Assembly (NCBI GenBank): GCA_014281115.1
Contig: JACONQ010000004.1
Location: forward strand, 248,001-312,000
Length of the DNA: 64,000 nucleotides
Source of the DNA: Laburnicola sp. R22_1
Taxonomy: Eukaryota > Ascomycota > Dothideomycetes > Pleosporales > Didymosphaeriaceae
Direction: 5' to 3'
Under the pieces are notes generated by a model. It was not told the DNA's origin, made no database searches, and saw only the letters and a program-made list of their open reading frames with translations. Of the stretch, positions 31,670 to 42,500 are shown piece after piece. The stretch's first letter is position 1, and each line of letters starts with the position of its first letter. Position numbers and translations under genes: made by a program.

Positions 31670-32437
31670 TGCGTTTCCACACGGCCAGGAGCTCGGAGGA
31701 CGTCTCCGTCGCAAGACAAGTAGACTTTGAACAAAGAATAGTGGCAGCAGAAGAGCCTTTTATTATCCTCTTCGAGTTACGGGCACTTTATTCCGGCACA
31801 TATTCTGGGCCTGCTAAATCCCTGCAGCTGCACGATAAGATAAGCGTCCGCACACTGCGGGTGCTGCAACTGGTCTGCCATGAGCATTAACGCGCCTGCG
31901 CACCAACTTCTCTATAGTTGCACGTCGCTATGCTTGGGAGAGGACTACAGTCAACCACGAAGACTGTACAATATAAATTGCTTCTCATACCATTCGCATC
32001 AGGCCAGGATATCTGCACCTCACGCGACTCTCGCGCCCACGATAAGCAAGCGAATTGGAATTATCCCCACGCTAAGCCATGTGAACGCCCGGGCGTCAGC
32101 ACGCTACACTTCCCCGGAGTCCAGACGACCACCACAGTAGTGCCCGCCAGCTTTGGGCTTTTGTAGCGCAGCGCCAAACCGTAATCGACTTGTCCAGACT
32201 GCAAATTGAGGATCCAGACGCGGCCCGGACCGATTTTTTGTATCCTTGAAGCCGGAGACTGAAGCTGCACTCGCCATCTTGATACAATCACAAGGGTGCT
32301 TGCTATACGTAACAGTTCGTTGCAGAGAAGTCGGTAACATTTGGTTGTGGTACAAAATCGCGGGAGCAGTACAAGAACGCTACATATTCAATGTCCAATT
32401 GATTGTTCATGTCTATTTGACCATTGGCATCACATTG
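31670..32437. other. intergenic; permease promoter and 3' flank of AMP-binding gene
   Basis: No gene is supported. Weak ORFs on both strands overlap each other. Confidence 0.5.
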
Positions 32438-34239
32438 TTACACATATGCAATGGTATGGTCCTCCCGAAACGTGCCTGCGAAGTGTCAGTCGGCAAGCGT
32501 GGGGCTATCAAATATTCAAACTTACCGTTCACACCCAAAGCTGTTTCTCCGCCAGCAACGGAGGCGCCGGTGACCACAATTTCTCCCGCCATGTGCTCAT
32601 CAGTAATCTTGTGAGACGGCGTGTCCCTCAACTTCAGCTCTACGCAGCTCAGTGGGACTCCGAAGTGACTATGCTTATTAGTTGGCATGGGTTCCCTCCG
32701 GTAATCGTAGATGTTGGTCTGCGCGACCGCTCCAGCAACCTTTGCTGCTGTCAAGGCATATACTACGCGTGATTTCGTGTAGATACGGAGGTCTGAGAGG
32801 TCCTCTGAACTTAGCGGTGGCGTGTTTAGTCCAACTCTCTCTGAGATGAAGAGGAGACGAAGCTTGCCCGGAGTCGTGCCAACGCTAGCTCGCGTCGGTG
32901 CGTTGATCCGCGTTAAGAAGGAATCGGTAGGTAAGCGTCCAGCAGTCAGAATTCGGGTCTCGAGATAGTGCGCAAGTTTCTTCAGGCCGCTTGTGATGGA
33001 CGTAGTGGTAGTGGCATGAAGCTTCGCCGCGGTTTCGGCCGATACAACTGCAACCGTGGGGGCGATGGATCGGGTGGCGAGGGTTAGGTCAACTCCTGGT
33101 CCCGCCACGGTGTTGATGATAATGGTAGCATGCGCGTACAAGGCAGCTAGGGTGAGACACAAACTGTACGAGTGGGCAAAGAGGTCCGCTGGAAGGAAAG
33201 TGTCTGACGCGTTGAAACGTTGCGGACCGGGAAGGGCAGTAAGAAGAGCCGCAGTAGCCGCGGCAATGTTCTGCTGGGTGAACTCCACGACTTCCGCCGC
33301 TTTGCCAACGGACTCCTGCCACAGGAAGATCACACCAGGGGCCTTATCAGTGTCTCGGGGCAGCTCTGCAGTGCTGTTCTTTTGGTCTTGAACAAGCTGA
33401 TGCCAGACAGATACATCAATCTTTCCGCCGATACCTTCGGGCACCTCGTTCCAGTCCATGTGCCGGCTCGTCTCCTCCACGGTCCAAATGACTTGTCGAA
33501 GGCTCGAGACGCCTTTGCCGATGTCGGCGAGCGGAAGAGAGCCAGCCTCGGCAATGAGCGAGTCCGCGTTAGTTTGGATAAGGAGCTCGGTCAGCGTCTC
33601 GTGCGGCTGGTTGTATGGTATCAAAACTGGGGTAAAGTTGTAGAAAGCGCCAGCGAACAGCGCAGCGAGGAACTCGAGGCTGTTGGGCAGGTAGATGGCC
33701 ACTCGCTTCGCACCGTGGTCCTTCAGATGCTTTCCGATGACGTTGATTTCCTTGGTTATCTCAGCAATGCTGTGGTCGGTCACGCCTTGTTTGCCAAACA
33801 CGGTCATGATCTTAGCTGTGCCGCTCGAGCTCGCACCCTTGTCGAGCGGTATCTCGCCCGTGACGCGGCGCCAGATATCTCGAAGGTCGCCATCCCGTCC
33901 CGCTGTGTACATAGGAGTCCCCGGCGGCTTGACTCCGAGGCCGGTGCGAAGAGGGTCTGCGCGTTGTCAGTGGTGGGGCAGCTGCCACGAGCCAAGCGGC
34001 ACCTTACAGCCATGGGGGTTCTCTGGGGACCTGAAGACGGCAGACTCGCCAGGCTGCCTCACATACGACGCCTGGGCCTGTCGCGCAAGCAGAAGCGGGT
34101 GGGTATCCGAGTCCTGTGTGTCGTAGATGACCCAGCCCACAAAAGCCAGGATACCGGTGACAAGGACGGATGTATATGTGTTCCAGCCGGCGAGGAGCTC
34201 GGCAATCATGCCGTCAAGCTGCTCAACAAGCCCGGCCAT
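32438..34239 (-). CDS. AMP-binding-fold membrane protein lacking the ATP P-loop (likely pseudoenzyme)
   Basis: Exons 34239-34008, 33956-32526 and 32475-32438 give 566 residues. Residues about 22-40 (TYTSVLVTGILAFVGWVIY) are a membrane anchor. The following HPLLLARQAQASYVRQPGESAVFR and NPHGYPLRTGLG resemble the N-terminus of long-chain acyl-CoA synthetases. A domain with the acyl-adenylate fold follows (AIYLPNSLEFLAALFAGAFYN). Where active enzymes have a Ser/Thr/Gly-rich ATP loop, this protein has FLWQESVGKAAE (about 288-299). It ends at GTFREDHTIAYV with no C-terminal catalytic-lysine subdomain, about 100 residues shorter than active enzymes. So it may not activate acyl groups. The gene is intact and its introns (51 and 50 nt) are clean. 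It is head-to-head with POM34, 350 bp apart. Confidence 0.85.
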
Positions 34240-34589
34240 GTTGCAGAATCAACAGAGAGGCAGAGGTGAGGAAGAACTTGGAAGGGATGCGTGGCGGACG
34301 GATGACGACGGCCCGCCCGCAGTGCACATGTGGGGGTGAGGACACGGACCCCGGCCAAGGCCAGGACGAAAACAAACGGTTCCTTGCGGACTCCAAGCTC
34401 TCCGGCGCACACGTCCTCCACCACCCGCTCTTGCCATGTCTTTATAGGACCAGTTTGCCCCCGCGTTACTAACTACTCACCACACAGCGACAGCAGCTCC
34501 AGTTCTCGGCTTCGGCGGACCGCAAGTGCCTCGAGCTCGGCCGTTCAGACGGTGTAAACAAGGGCTCAAGAGCGCCGCAACGCTTCACC
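34240..34589. promoter_or_regulatory. 350-bp bidirectional promoter region
   Basis: It separates the divergent start codons of the AMP-binding-fold gene (minus) and POM34 (plus). No ORF of note. Both promoters must lie here. Confidence 0.6.
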
Positions 34590-35511
34590 ATGAACCAGCT
34601 TGCGCGACAAGCGCCGGCCTCCACGCCGGCCGCCCCAAGAACTCCGCAATCTGCACCCTCGACGCCCATAGCCCAAAAGGCACCCGAGCCTACACCGGGC
34701 TCGTGGAGACATCCCAACTTCGACGAAATCACGCGCCGCCAGTATGCGACCACCTTTGACGAGCGCAATGTGAGGACTATTATCGCAAACGGGAGCTTCT
34801 TCCTCATGAGCTTGTTCGCACCATCCGTCATCTCGCAAATAACCTTGTTGCGCAACGTATCGTGAGTCCCTTCGTCCATTGGGTGGCTCCTGAACAAAGG
34901 CTGACCCATCACACAGCTCGTTTGTGTCCGGCATAGCGCAGACAAGAGCCTACTGGTGGCTGCTGCTTGCAATTCGCCTCTGGCTGCTCTGGAATATCGT
35001 CCTAGCTCTGAAGCCCCTAGCGCGCCGCTACTTCCCCGACGACATTGCCGACATTCCTCTCACACCTTCACAACGGCAGATCATGGGGTTGAAGCCACAT
35101 GTCCCCGCTCCGCAGACACCGGGCTCCGCATACGCCTCTCCGAACTACGTGACGCCTCCGCGCTATCAGAAATCTACACCTCGGGGCAGCTTCAGCAGCC
35201 AGGGTGACCGAGGCTCGCAATCGCCCTTGTCGGGTAGCCCCCGTGCAAGCATGGCAAAGTCGACGTCGAACTCGCCATTCTCCCCGAACACTGGAAGCCC
35301 GCTGTTCCAAAAAGCTGTCAACGGAGGGTCGGCAACGAAGCGAATGAGCTACGGAGGCAGCCCGATGAGCAGCAGCCTCTTCGGGGAGAGCAGCTCGAGT
35401 GCACCGCCTAGCACCCCGACGCCGAGCACGGGCAAGGCCAGCGTGGGCTTGAACAACAAGTGGTTATACGAGAAGCGCAGGGACAGTCCACGGAGCAGTC
35501 TGTTCAACTGA
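34590..35511 (+). CDS. POM34: nuclear pore complex membrane nucleoporin POM34
   Basis: Exons 34590-34861 and 34917-35511 give 288 residues. POM34-family proteins are pore-membrane nucleoporins that anchor the complex with POM152 and NDC1 homologues. A Pro/Thr/Ala-rich N-terminus (1-38) is followed by WRHPNFDEITRRQ. Two membrane segments (about 64-86, ANGSFFLMSLFAPSVISQIT; about 101-123, AYWWLLLAIRLWLLWNIV) form the family's hairpin. A Ser/Pro-rich disordered tail with many SP sites ends in WLYEKRRDSPRSSLFN, the typical C-terminal motif of fungal members. The 55-nt intron lies between the two membrane segments. Confidence 0.92.
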
Positions 35512-35896
35512 CCAGGGAACGAATGTGAATGACAGTAGTATGCACGGTGATCAAATGTCGCATTATACCCGGATATACTGCGTAGGAATACAAGGCGTTA
35601 GTGGGCATAGTATCTGATATGTCACGGCACTCTAGACCATGGTTCGCGGAATTCCATACCAATTGCCGCGCATTGGATTAGCTGAGAAAGCCATAAATAA
35701 TGCGAGTGGAAATCTTTCATAACATCCCACTGGTCCAAGTTGTCCGCTTCTTCCGTAGCTCGTGATATGTTACAACAGTGTACAAACCCCAGCAAGTCCG
35801 TCGATCAGCTGCATCTACATCGCATCTTCCTAGTCAAACGCTCCATACCATCTTGTCGTTCAGTGACCTTTCAAATTACTTCTCTACATCAATCCG
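35512..35896. other. convergent 3' flanks; no gene
   Basis: A 385-bp region between the stops of POM34 and the DUF4748 protein gene. Nothing further is recognised. Confidence 0.5.
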
Positions 35897-36503
35897 TCAT
35901 GAAAATCGGTCGCCCTTCCGACTCCGATACACGTCACTAGCCTCGTACTTGCTCTTCTCCCGCATCCTCTGTGCCTCATCCTCGGGCGCATGTCTCGTGG
36001 GCGCGGGATCGCTATTCGCCTCCTGACTCGGATTGCCCGCCTCGTCGTGTGCTACTTGCCAGTCCTTATCCTCTCTGCTCTGCTCGCCCTTCTTCTTGGC
36101 GAGCTCGCCCATGACGGATTTCGGCGCCGGCGGGGCAGAGGTGGACGGCGGTGCATTTGAATTGGAATTCGAAACGTCGGGTTTGTAGAGGTAGGCTTGC
36201 TCGAGCTGGTATTGGGTGGCGCGCTTTTGGGCGTCGAGCTCGGCTTTGCGCGCGCGGTCGGCGTTGATGCCGCGTTTGGCGAAGTAGTAGGCGCCGCCGC
36301 CGGCGACTATCAGGGCACCCCAACCGTAGCTGTGGTTTTGTTAGTATGACGAGTGTCTGGGTTCGGCGTCTGGTGGGCTGGAGGGAGGGCGGGTAGTTGC
36401 TGCGCTGGAAGCTCGGAGGGGTGGACATACTATACTGATTTTACCTGGAGGGTTTGTTAGTTTCGAGTTTGGCTGTGGGGTGGGCTAGACTTACTGTGTT
36501 CAT
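35897..36503 (-). CDS. small DUF4748-type membrane protein, probably mitochondrial
   Basis: Exons 36503-36495 (9 nt), 36444-36431 (14 nt) and 36329-35897 give 151 residues. The reconstructed start MNTVKSVYYGWGALIVAGGG followed by AYYFAKRGINADR matches the DUF4748 pattern: a single membrane helix (about 9-25), then a basic helix. The rest is hydrophilic, with QLEQAYLYKPDV and an acidic/basic disordered tail ending RSRKGDRFS. Function is unknown to me. A mitochondrial inner-membrane location is inferred from the family and the short basic flank. The two tiny exons are supported because the donor GTATGT and the frame together restore YYGWG; introns are 50 and 101 nt. Confidence 0.8.
36431..36444 (-). 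other. 14-nt micro-exon
   Basis: It lies between acceptor CTCCAG and donor GTATGT of the DUF4748-protein gene and is needed to keep the frame to YYGWG. Confidence 0.7.
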
Positions 36504-37105
36504 TATGGGAGTGTGTGAGAGGAATTGGAAGTGCAATAGAGACGAGGAGGTATAGAGTATTGGTGCAATGTTTTCTTGAGCTGGTGACGAAAGTGGTGTG
36601 ATTCTTTCGGAGATGGCTCGGCGATTGGGACGCTAGCGCTGTTGGAGTGCATGGATGGTTGGAAAAACACACTTGAAGCTCACCGCACGATCATGATCAT
36701 AATCAATTCAATTGTGAAAAGGTAAAGTGTAGCAATCGACTGGCTTTCAAAGTTGTCTCGATATGCAGTTTGGTATTACGGCATTTGCATTTACTTATAG
36801 TCACAACAGCGAAAAGACTGCCCCTAAACATCCACCTGCTGTGCAGCATACCGTCAAGATGGCCGCGCTTTTCCGGCCTAAGACTCAGGTGATAAAGAAT
36901 TATGTGGCGTTAATTTATCTACCTAGGGGTAGGACGACAAAGGCTTTCATCTCAAATAACATGACAAAAAAAGCAGAGCCCCCTGCTTAGTAATCGAAAA
37001 GAGCGTAAAAAGGTGAAAGAAGTATAAGTCGATCATGAGAAATACTTGAAAAGAGATATATACTTACGCTAGCCTTCGTAGCCAACACCTTTACCACCAT
37101 CCCGT
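36504..37105. other. intergenic; no gene
   Basis: It holds the promoter of the DUF4748 gene and the 3' flank of the Egh16-like locus. AT-rich patches but no recognisable element. Confidence 0.5.
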
Positions 37106-37786
37106 CTACCTGCAAGACCCATCCTGCGTTACCTGGAACGCAACAACCCCACCAAACGGCCCATTCTTATTCAAATTACTAATCTTCATAAAACACACGT
37201 CCTCCTTGCCCGCGACCTTACCCTCGCAAGCAATCCCCTCCGGCACAACGATAGTGAAGGGATATTCCAAATCCACATTCGGCGCCCGCTTCCTGAGGCC
37301 CCTGGGGAATTGATACGGCACGAAGCCACCAGCTCTAATCCTCCCCTTGTTTCCAGGGACATTGACACTAACGTTGGCTTCTATACCGTTGGCGAACGCG
37401 CCGCGAGCACAGGGGTCAATAACGGCGAAAATAGGTCATGCACCGTCGCCCGTCACGATGCGGTATGTCCCTGAAATAGTACCGCTTCCATCACTACATA
37501 CCTGCGGAAGCGTGTCACCACTCAATTCGAGGGTGGGCGTCAGGTCAGCAGGTTTGAGCTTGGTGCCTCCGCCTGTGGTGCCGAGGCCGTTGACGCTTAT
37601 GTTGAGGGGCTTGGGAAAGACGGTGGCGTCGATTTGGGTATCGTTGTTTTTACCGGTTCGAGGCACTATGCCACCGAGGATACCGAGGGCGGTGCCGTTG
37701 CCGCCTTGGTCGCCGGTGACGATGGTTATTTTGCTGTGGGCGGCTGCTAGGGACGCTGCTGCGCTGAAGATGAGGAGGAATCGCAT
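37106..37786 (-). pseudogene. Egh16-like (DUF3129) secreted protein gene with an in-frame stop
   Basis: The frame from ATG 37786 encodes a signal peptide (MRFLLIFSAAASLAAAHS) and the family pattern HSKITIVTGDQGGNGTALGI with GGIVPRTGKNNDTQIDATVF, then VCSDGSGTISGTYRIVTGDGA. A TGA at 37438-37436 follows. The same frame then continues for 109 codons with clear family sequence (FAVIDPCARGAFANGIEANV; PNVDLEYPFTIVVPEGI; CFMKISNLNKNGPFGG) to a TAG at 37108. Egh16-like proteins are secreted, often expressed in appressoria. No intron with acceptable ends removes the stop. It is therefore a nonsense-mutated gene, a sequencing error, or a readthrough case. The downstream TGA-C context is mildly leaky but is not the strong TGA-CTA motif. 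Confidence 0.8.
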
Positions 37787-38163
37787 GTTTGGATTTGTGG
37801 GATTGATAGTTTAACTTGATATGTTAGCGAAGATAAGAGCATGAGAATGGATGGATAATATAGGGCGTTGCAGTGGCGAGTGATCTGCGCTGAGACAGCA
37901 TCGGGAACAATAGGACAAAGGACGGAGACAAAGCGTCGCCAAGATGATGAAGTACATTTTTGCAGTGAGCGTCTCACTTCTTTGTTTATGTCGCAGATCA
38001 GGTTGAGTCATTGAGGGAAGCTAGAATATTGACTATCTTACTAATAAGACATGCGCTATGATGCTATGACTACACCTCCTGTTGGTAGACAAGTTAAACG
38101 ATAACACAAACAATCCCAACTCCTCTAGTGCTAATCTCATCCTCGCCTCAACAAAAGATACTT
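37787..38163. other. intergenic between two minus-strand loci
   Basis: Promoter of the Egh16-like locus; otherwise nothing seen. Confidence 0.5.
37852..37864 (-). promoter_or_regulatory. TATA box of the Egh16-like gene
   Basis: The minus strand reads CTATATTATCC about 70 nt upstream of ATG 37786. Confidence 0.45.
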
Positions 38164-38844
38164 TCACTTCGCACTATGGCTCAACAAAGCCGTCCCCTTC
38201 TTCACCATCTTCTTATTCAAAATCGCCCCTTCCTCCTCTTCCCCATGCACAACCAAATCCGCCGCAAAAGCCCCCAACTTCTCATCCGAAATCACGGTCC
38301 CATCCCCCAGTAAATACTCCCCTAAGCACAAAACCCAGCTCCCCGCCTGCAGCACGCCTCCCGGCTTCAGCACGAAGATCTGACACACATCGCGATACTG
38401 CTCCGCCAGCTCGAGTGTCCTGGCCTCCGACAACCCATGCAATTTCCTCGGTTCGGCATAATACCACAACCTAGCGTTTTGGTCGCGCTCAGTGAAAGCA
38501 CCGCATATCCGGATAAACCGAAATCGCTTTTGTACATATGGCGAGGTTTTGCGTGCCGATATGAAGGACTCAAGGAAGATGTGCGGATAGATGTAGTTGA
38601 CGTCGTGGTTTGCGTCGGTTGTACCCATTGCCCAGATGGCGGCGTCGGCGGAGACGATTTGGGAGAGTAAATTAGAGTCCCATATTGCAAAGTTGGAGAC
38701 GATGATGGTGGAGAGTTTCGGATGCGATGTAGGGAGCTGGCGACGGGAGAGGGCGATGATGGACGTTATGGACGGGTTGGCGAGACACTGCTTCAGGATC
38801 GCGCCACCAATAGTGCCTGTAGCGCCTGTGATGGGGACTCTCAT
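38164..38844 (-). CDS. NAD(P)-binding Rossmann-fold protein (atypical SDR / NmrA or HTATIP2-like)
   Basis: An intronless frame of 226 residues. The N-terminal nucleotide-binding motif is GATGTIGGAIL (about 7-17), followed by SRRQLP, where a basic residue after beta-2 suggests NADP. DAAIWAMGTTDANHD is the third-strand region. The fragment FRFIRICGAFTERDQNARLWYYAEPRKLHGLSEA is in the place of the usual SDR active site but without the classical YxxxK pair; YYAEPRK may be its counterpart. PGGVLQAG closes the core. Small proteins of this kind are oxidoreductases or redox sensors; the substrate is unknown. A TATA box lies about 105-115 nt upstream. Confidence 0.85.
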   Translation of the reverse strand: MRVPITGATGTIGGAILKQCLANPSITSIIALSRRQLPTSHPKLSTIIVSNFAIWDSNLLSQIVSADAAIWAMGTTDANHDVNYIYPHIFLESFISARKTSPYVQKRFRFIRICGAFTERDQNARLWYYAEPRKLHGLSEARTLELAEQYRDVCQIFVLKPGGVLQAGSWVLCLGEYLLGDGTVISDEKLGAFAADLVVHGEEEEGAILNKKMVKKGTALLSHSAK

Positions 38845-39591
38845 GGTTTGGGGTATTGAACGAAGTTTCCCAGTAAAAGCCTTTGGAATGTGGTATTCTG
38901 AGATGTCAATCAGACTTGGTGAGTGTGCGAGTATTTCGTCGAGCTGTCAATATTTATATAATGGAGAGATGGACCCTTTTCGACACGAGCCAGACTCGCG
39001 CGAAAATATAGACTCGACCCAAGTTTATCTCCAGCCGCTCCAAGTCCGGCCCGGACGAATCTTTAAAGTAGACGAGCGTTATCTATGCGCGAAGAATCGT
39101 TTAATAACCTTGATGGCTCTTTTGCTTACACGAGGCGGTCCTATGGTTACCTCATGTTGCATTATGGTCATTTGTGTTTCCAGGAGTCGCGTGAAAATGT
39201 TGTTCAGGCAGCACCTATAGTAGGTGATGTTGGGTAACATCCCGCTCCCGCTCACTGCCAAAACCGGTAAGGTAAGGGAGTTGCTTACTAACGAGTCCCC
39301 AGGTCCAATTCTCGTCCGTTTGCCGGCGGAAACATTCTGCGAAGTGTCGACAATGGATAATTTTGACTTCGGTTTCTCGGACAAAGTATACATACATGAT
39401 TTCTAGCTCCTTCTGGTTGACTCATTTTGGTTGGCCATAGCAACGGCCAGGCCGCTGAATGAAGGCGCTAAGCCACATGTCCTAATTTTCAGCTGAAGAC
39501 GCCCGCCTGCTTTCCTTTAACATGACCCTTGGTTTCGCCATTTGGTGCCTACGGGTGTTTTATAATCCCTAGCTACTGTATTTCATGTGTC
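38845..39591. other. divergent spacer between Rossmann-fold and CorA-like genes
   Basis: It holds promoters of both genes. An extra 5' coding exon of the CorA-like gene cannot be excluded, since a second ATG at 39522-39524 sits in another frame. Confidence 0.5.
38947..38961 (-). promoter_or_regulatory. TATA box upstream of the Rossmann-fold gene
   Basis: The minus strand reads TTATATAAATATTG about 105-115 nt upstream of ATG 38844. Confidence 0.45.
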
Positions 39592-42500
39592 ATGCTGATT
39601 TCAAACGACCACAGCGGCTACAGCTCTGACGATGAAGGGCCTGGCGACAACGGTGACGTGCTTACGGTGAACCTGGGCAGTTCTTCAGCTCTCCAGAGCC
39701 GATTCTTGTCGAAACGCACTACAACCTCGCGATTTCAAATAACACCGGAAATTCATCAGGAAGACTTAGCTATCGTTGCCGCTTCCTTTCACGACGTGCG
39801 CGATGGCAAAGGTTCAAGTCTCCAGGTAGTTACCAGAAAAAAGCAGTTGTCGCAACGTCACAATATCGAGAATCTCGGACACTGGTTGTGCGTATTTGAG
39901 CACTCATACTGAGTTTCGCATAGCTCATGCAACATAGGCATCTCCGAACGCCAAATATTACACTTGAGAGATTCGAGGTGGGTTTTGTTGAGTCCAATCA
40001 TTATTCATTTTACTAATCTCAATCACCCAGCAATTCGTGCGAGGTATCACTATCAAATACCACGAAGAGCTCGTACCGGTTGTTCTTTCTCTCTTCGACA
40101 GTCTTCGCAGCAAGTATGAGGAAAGATCAGGCTCTGGCAGTTATATCCAGCCAGGCACAGTGCTCCGGTGTGATGGGATCGACCGAAGTGATACCGAGAA
40201 ACCTGATTCCTCCGTATTGTTTACCTGCTTCCCTTACTTTGATGTGGGCAGTGGGAAGCCGCATGGACCTCCAAAGGATCGAGAATCAACCCTACTGAGT
40301 CGAGGCCTATTCCAGAGCGCATACCCAGAGGAACCGACACAAGATAGAGATGTCGATCAAGTTTTCCAGCACATGAAACAAGTGCGGCACAAGGAGTACC
40401 TGAGTGTGGATCAACTCTGGTCAGTCGTCTTAGCGTCTAGCACCGTCGTCACTTGTGGACCCTCCTCGCTCTCAGGTTTGTTTGAAGGTGGCATCGACTT
40501 TGTGGACGAAGAGAAACTGCGCAGCCATGGACGGAGCTTAATCCATGTGACAGATCCTTTCGGGGGTGTCACGTACCTCCCGTTGCATCAGTGTAGGACT
40601 TGGCTAGAAGCTCGACAAACGATGGAAGAGAAGTGCTTCACAAGTTCATATCTGACCTTGGACGATTGTAATATGCACTACGGCAAGGATGGTGAGATTC
40701 TGGACGCAGCTCAGTGGCCCAACCTCCTTAAGTCAGAAGGGTTCATCTACATCCACTTGAAACAGAAGGTTGACGAAGCGAGGAAGGCTGAGGAAGCTAA
40801 GAAGGCTGGGGAAGCGAAGCAGAAATTGCAACATGCGTCAGAAACCAGATCCAGATCCAGATCCAGATCCATACCACTGCTCAGTAAAAGAAAGCCACCA
40901 GCACCGAAAACAGCTGACCAGAGGTTGTTAGTTGAATATGCAGAACTGAGCTCAGATGAAGAGGAGCCTGTTGAGAACAAGGCTGCGCGTTTTGGCCGTT
41001 TCAAACCTCGGTAAGTTCACAATTTCTCATCTTCACTAAAAATGGGTGCCTGATGACCATACATTTCATCGCATGCAGTATACTAGGTTCATTTGCCAGA
41101 ATCAAGCTGAAGTTGACATAGGAACCACAGATCCAAGATCAGACACGAGTCGTATGGGGACAAGCAGGATACTGAAAGCCGGTCTGAAGATTCTGAATCT
41201 GTCTGGGATCGAACAGGGGCTTCCACGGTTCATCTTCCCGGCTCTAGCTCTGATCCCAACTTCGAGGTAATAAGAGAAGATCATATACCAGGAAGGCCCT
41301 CTGATAAAAGCCTTCCTGATGGAGTGGATCGACTCTCGCCGAGAAAATCGGGATTATTGCAAAGCTATGAAGCGACACACTCACAGATCAAGCCCATAAT
41401 CGATCCAATATATCTTGAAACCCGCAGCACTCGAGCTTCATCACCCGCAAGCACGGTTTCAACCCATGCTGAACTCTACTCGGATGACATTGTACGTAAT
41501 CTTCAGGACGATCAAGTCGCGTCGGAAGCCTCAAGGAGCAATGTGAACAACCTGAAAAATGGGTCGGAGCTCGACTATGTAGACGACGATCGCGACAATG
41601 TTTCTGTCCTGGCACCGGGCAAAGAGAAAAATCTTCCAGACAACATCATTTCGGATGTAGAAAATCTCGCAACGATTTCAAAGCCCAGAGAAGAGTACAA
41701 TCGGCCAGAGATGAATAATTCGGATTTAGAGGAAGTTGGGACGAAGGCAAACTCTACAGAAGATATGATAGAAGATCATGTCTCTAACACGCTCGAGGTT
41801 GACGAATCCAAGCAGAATCAGAAGAGCGAGTCCCAGCACAATTGGGACAGTTCGTTCCTAGAGAATACCAAAGAGCCACGGGAGGGCACCTGGGAAGGCC
41901 GGTCAGCAGGCCATGCAAAGGACACGTCGAAAATCACTGGTTTGGCTACAGATATGGCTACGCTTCCTTCTGTCGAAGCTCAACTTGCAGACCTGAAAGA
42001 TCTCATTGGCAGTGAAATACAACCTTCCCTAAGGACCAATCACGCGTTGATCGAGGAGATACACGCATTTATTTCTAGTGTCGACATAACACAAACGCTG
42101 GCTGAAGTGGAGAAGCGGAAGGATTTCATTAGACAAGAAATCACCATGGCCATTCAAATGCGGAAGGCAGAGGAACAGCGGGTCATACAAGAGTATTCAC
42201 ACAAGAAGGCTCGTGAAGAAATGGAGCAAGAGGAAGTAAGAGATCGTATTGTAATGGAGTATGAACGGAAGAAGGCTCTAGATGCAGCGATAGCGAAGTT
42301 GGAAAGAGAGAAGTTGATAGAAGAGCTCAGGATTGAAGAAGCAGTAAGAAAGCAGAAAGAACAGGAAGAGTATAGGAATTTTCTTAAGAAACAGAGAGAG
42401 ATGGAGGAAGAGGCAAAGGCGAAACAAGAAAAGGCCAAAGAAGAGCTCGAAGAGGCGATGCGTACTCGCCTTGCCCGGGTTGGGTTCCCGCCAGATCAAA

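Noticed and set aside
33220..34269. 349-codon plus ORF
   Set aside because: Antisense shadow of the AMP-binding-fold gene, whose motifs and introns are clear on the minus strand.
39810..39825. GGTTCAAGTCTCC resembling a tRNA B box
   Set aside because: No A box or cloverleaf around it, and it lies inside the CorA-like coding exon.
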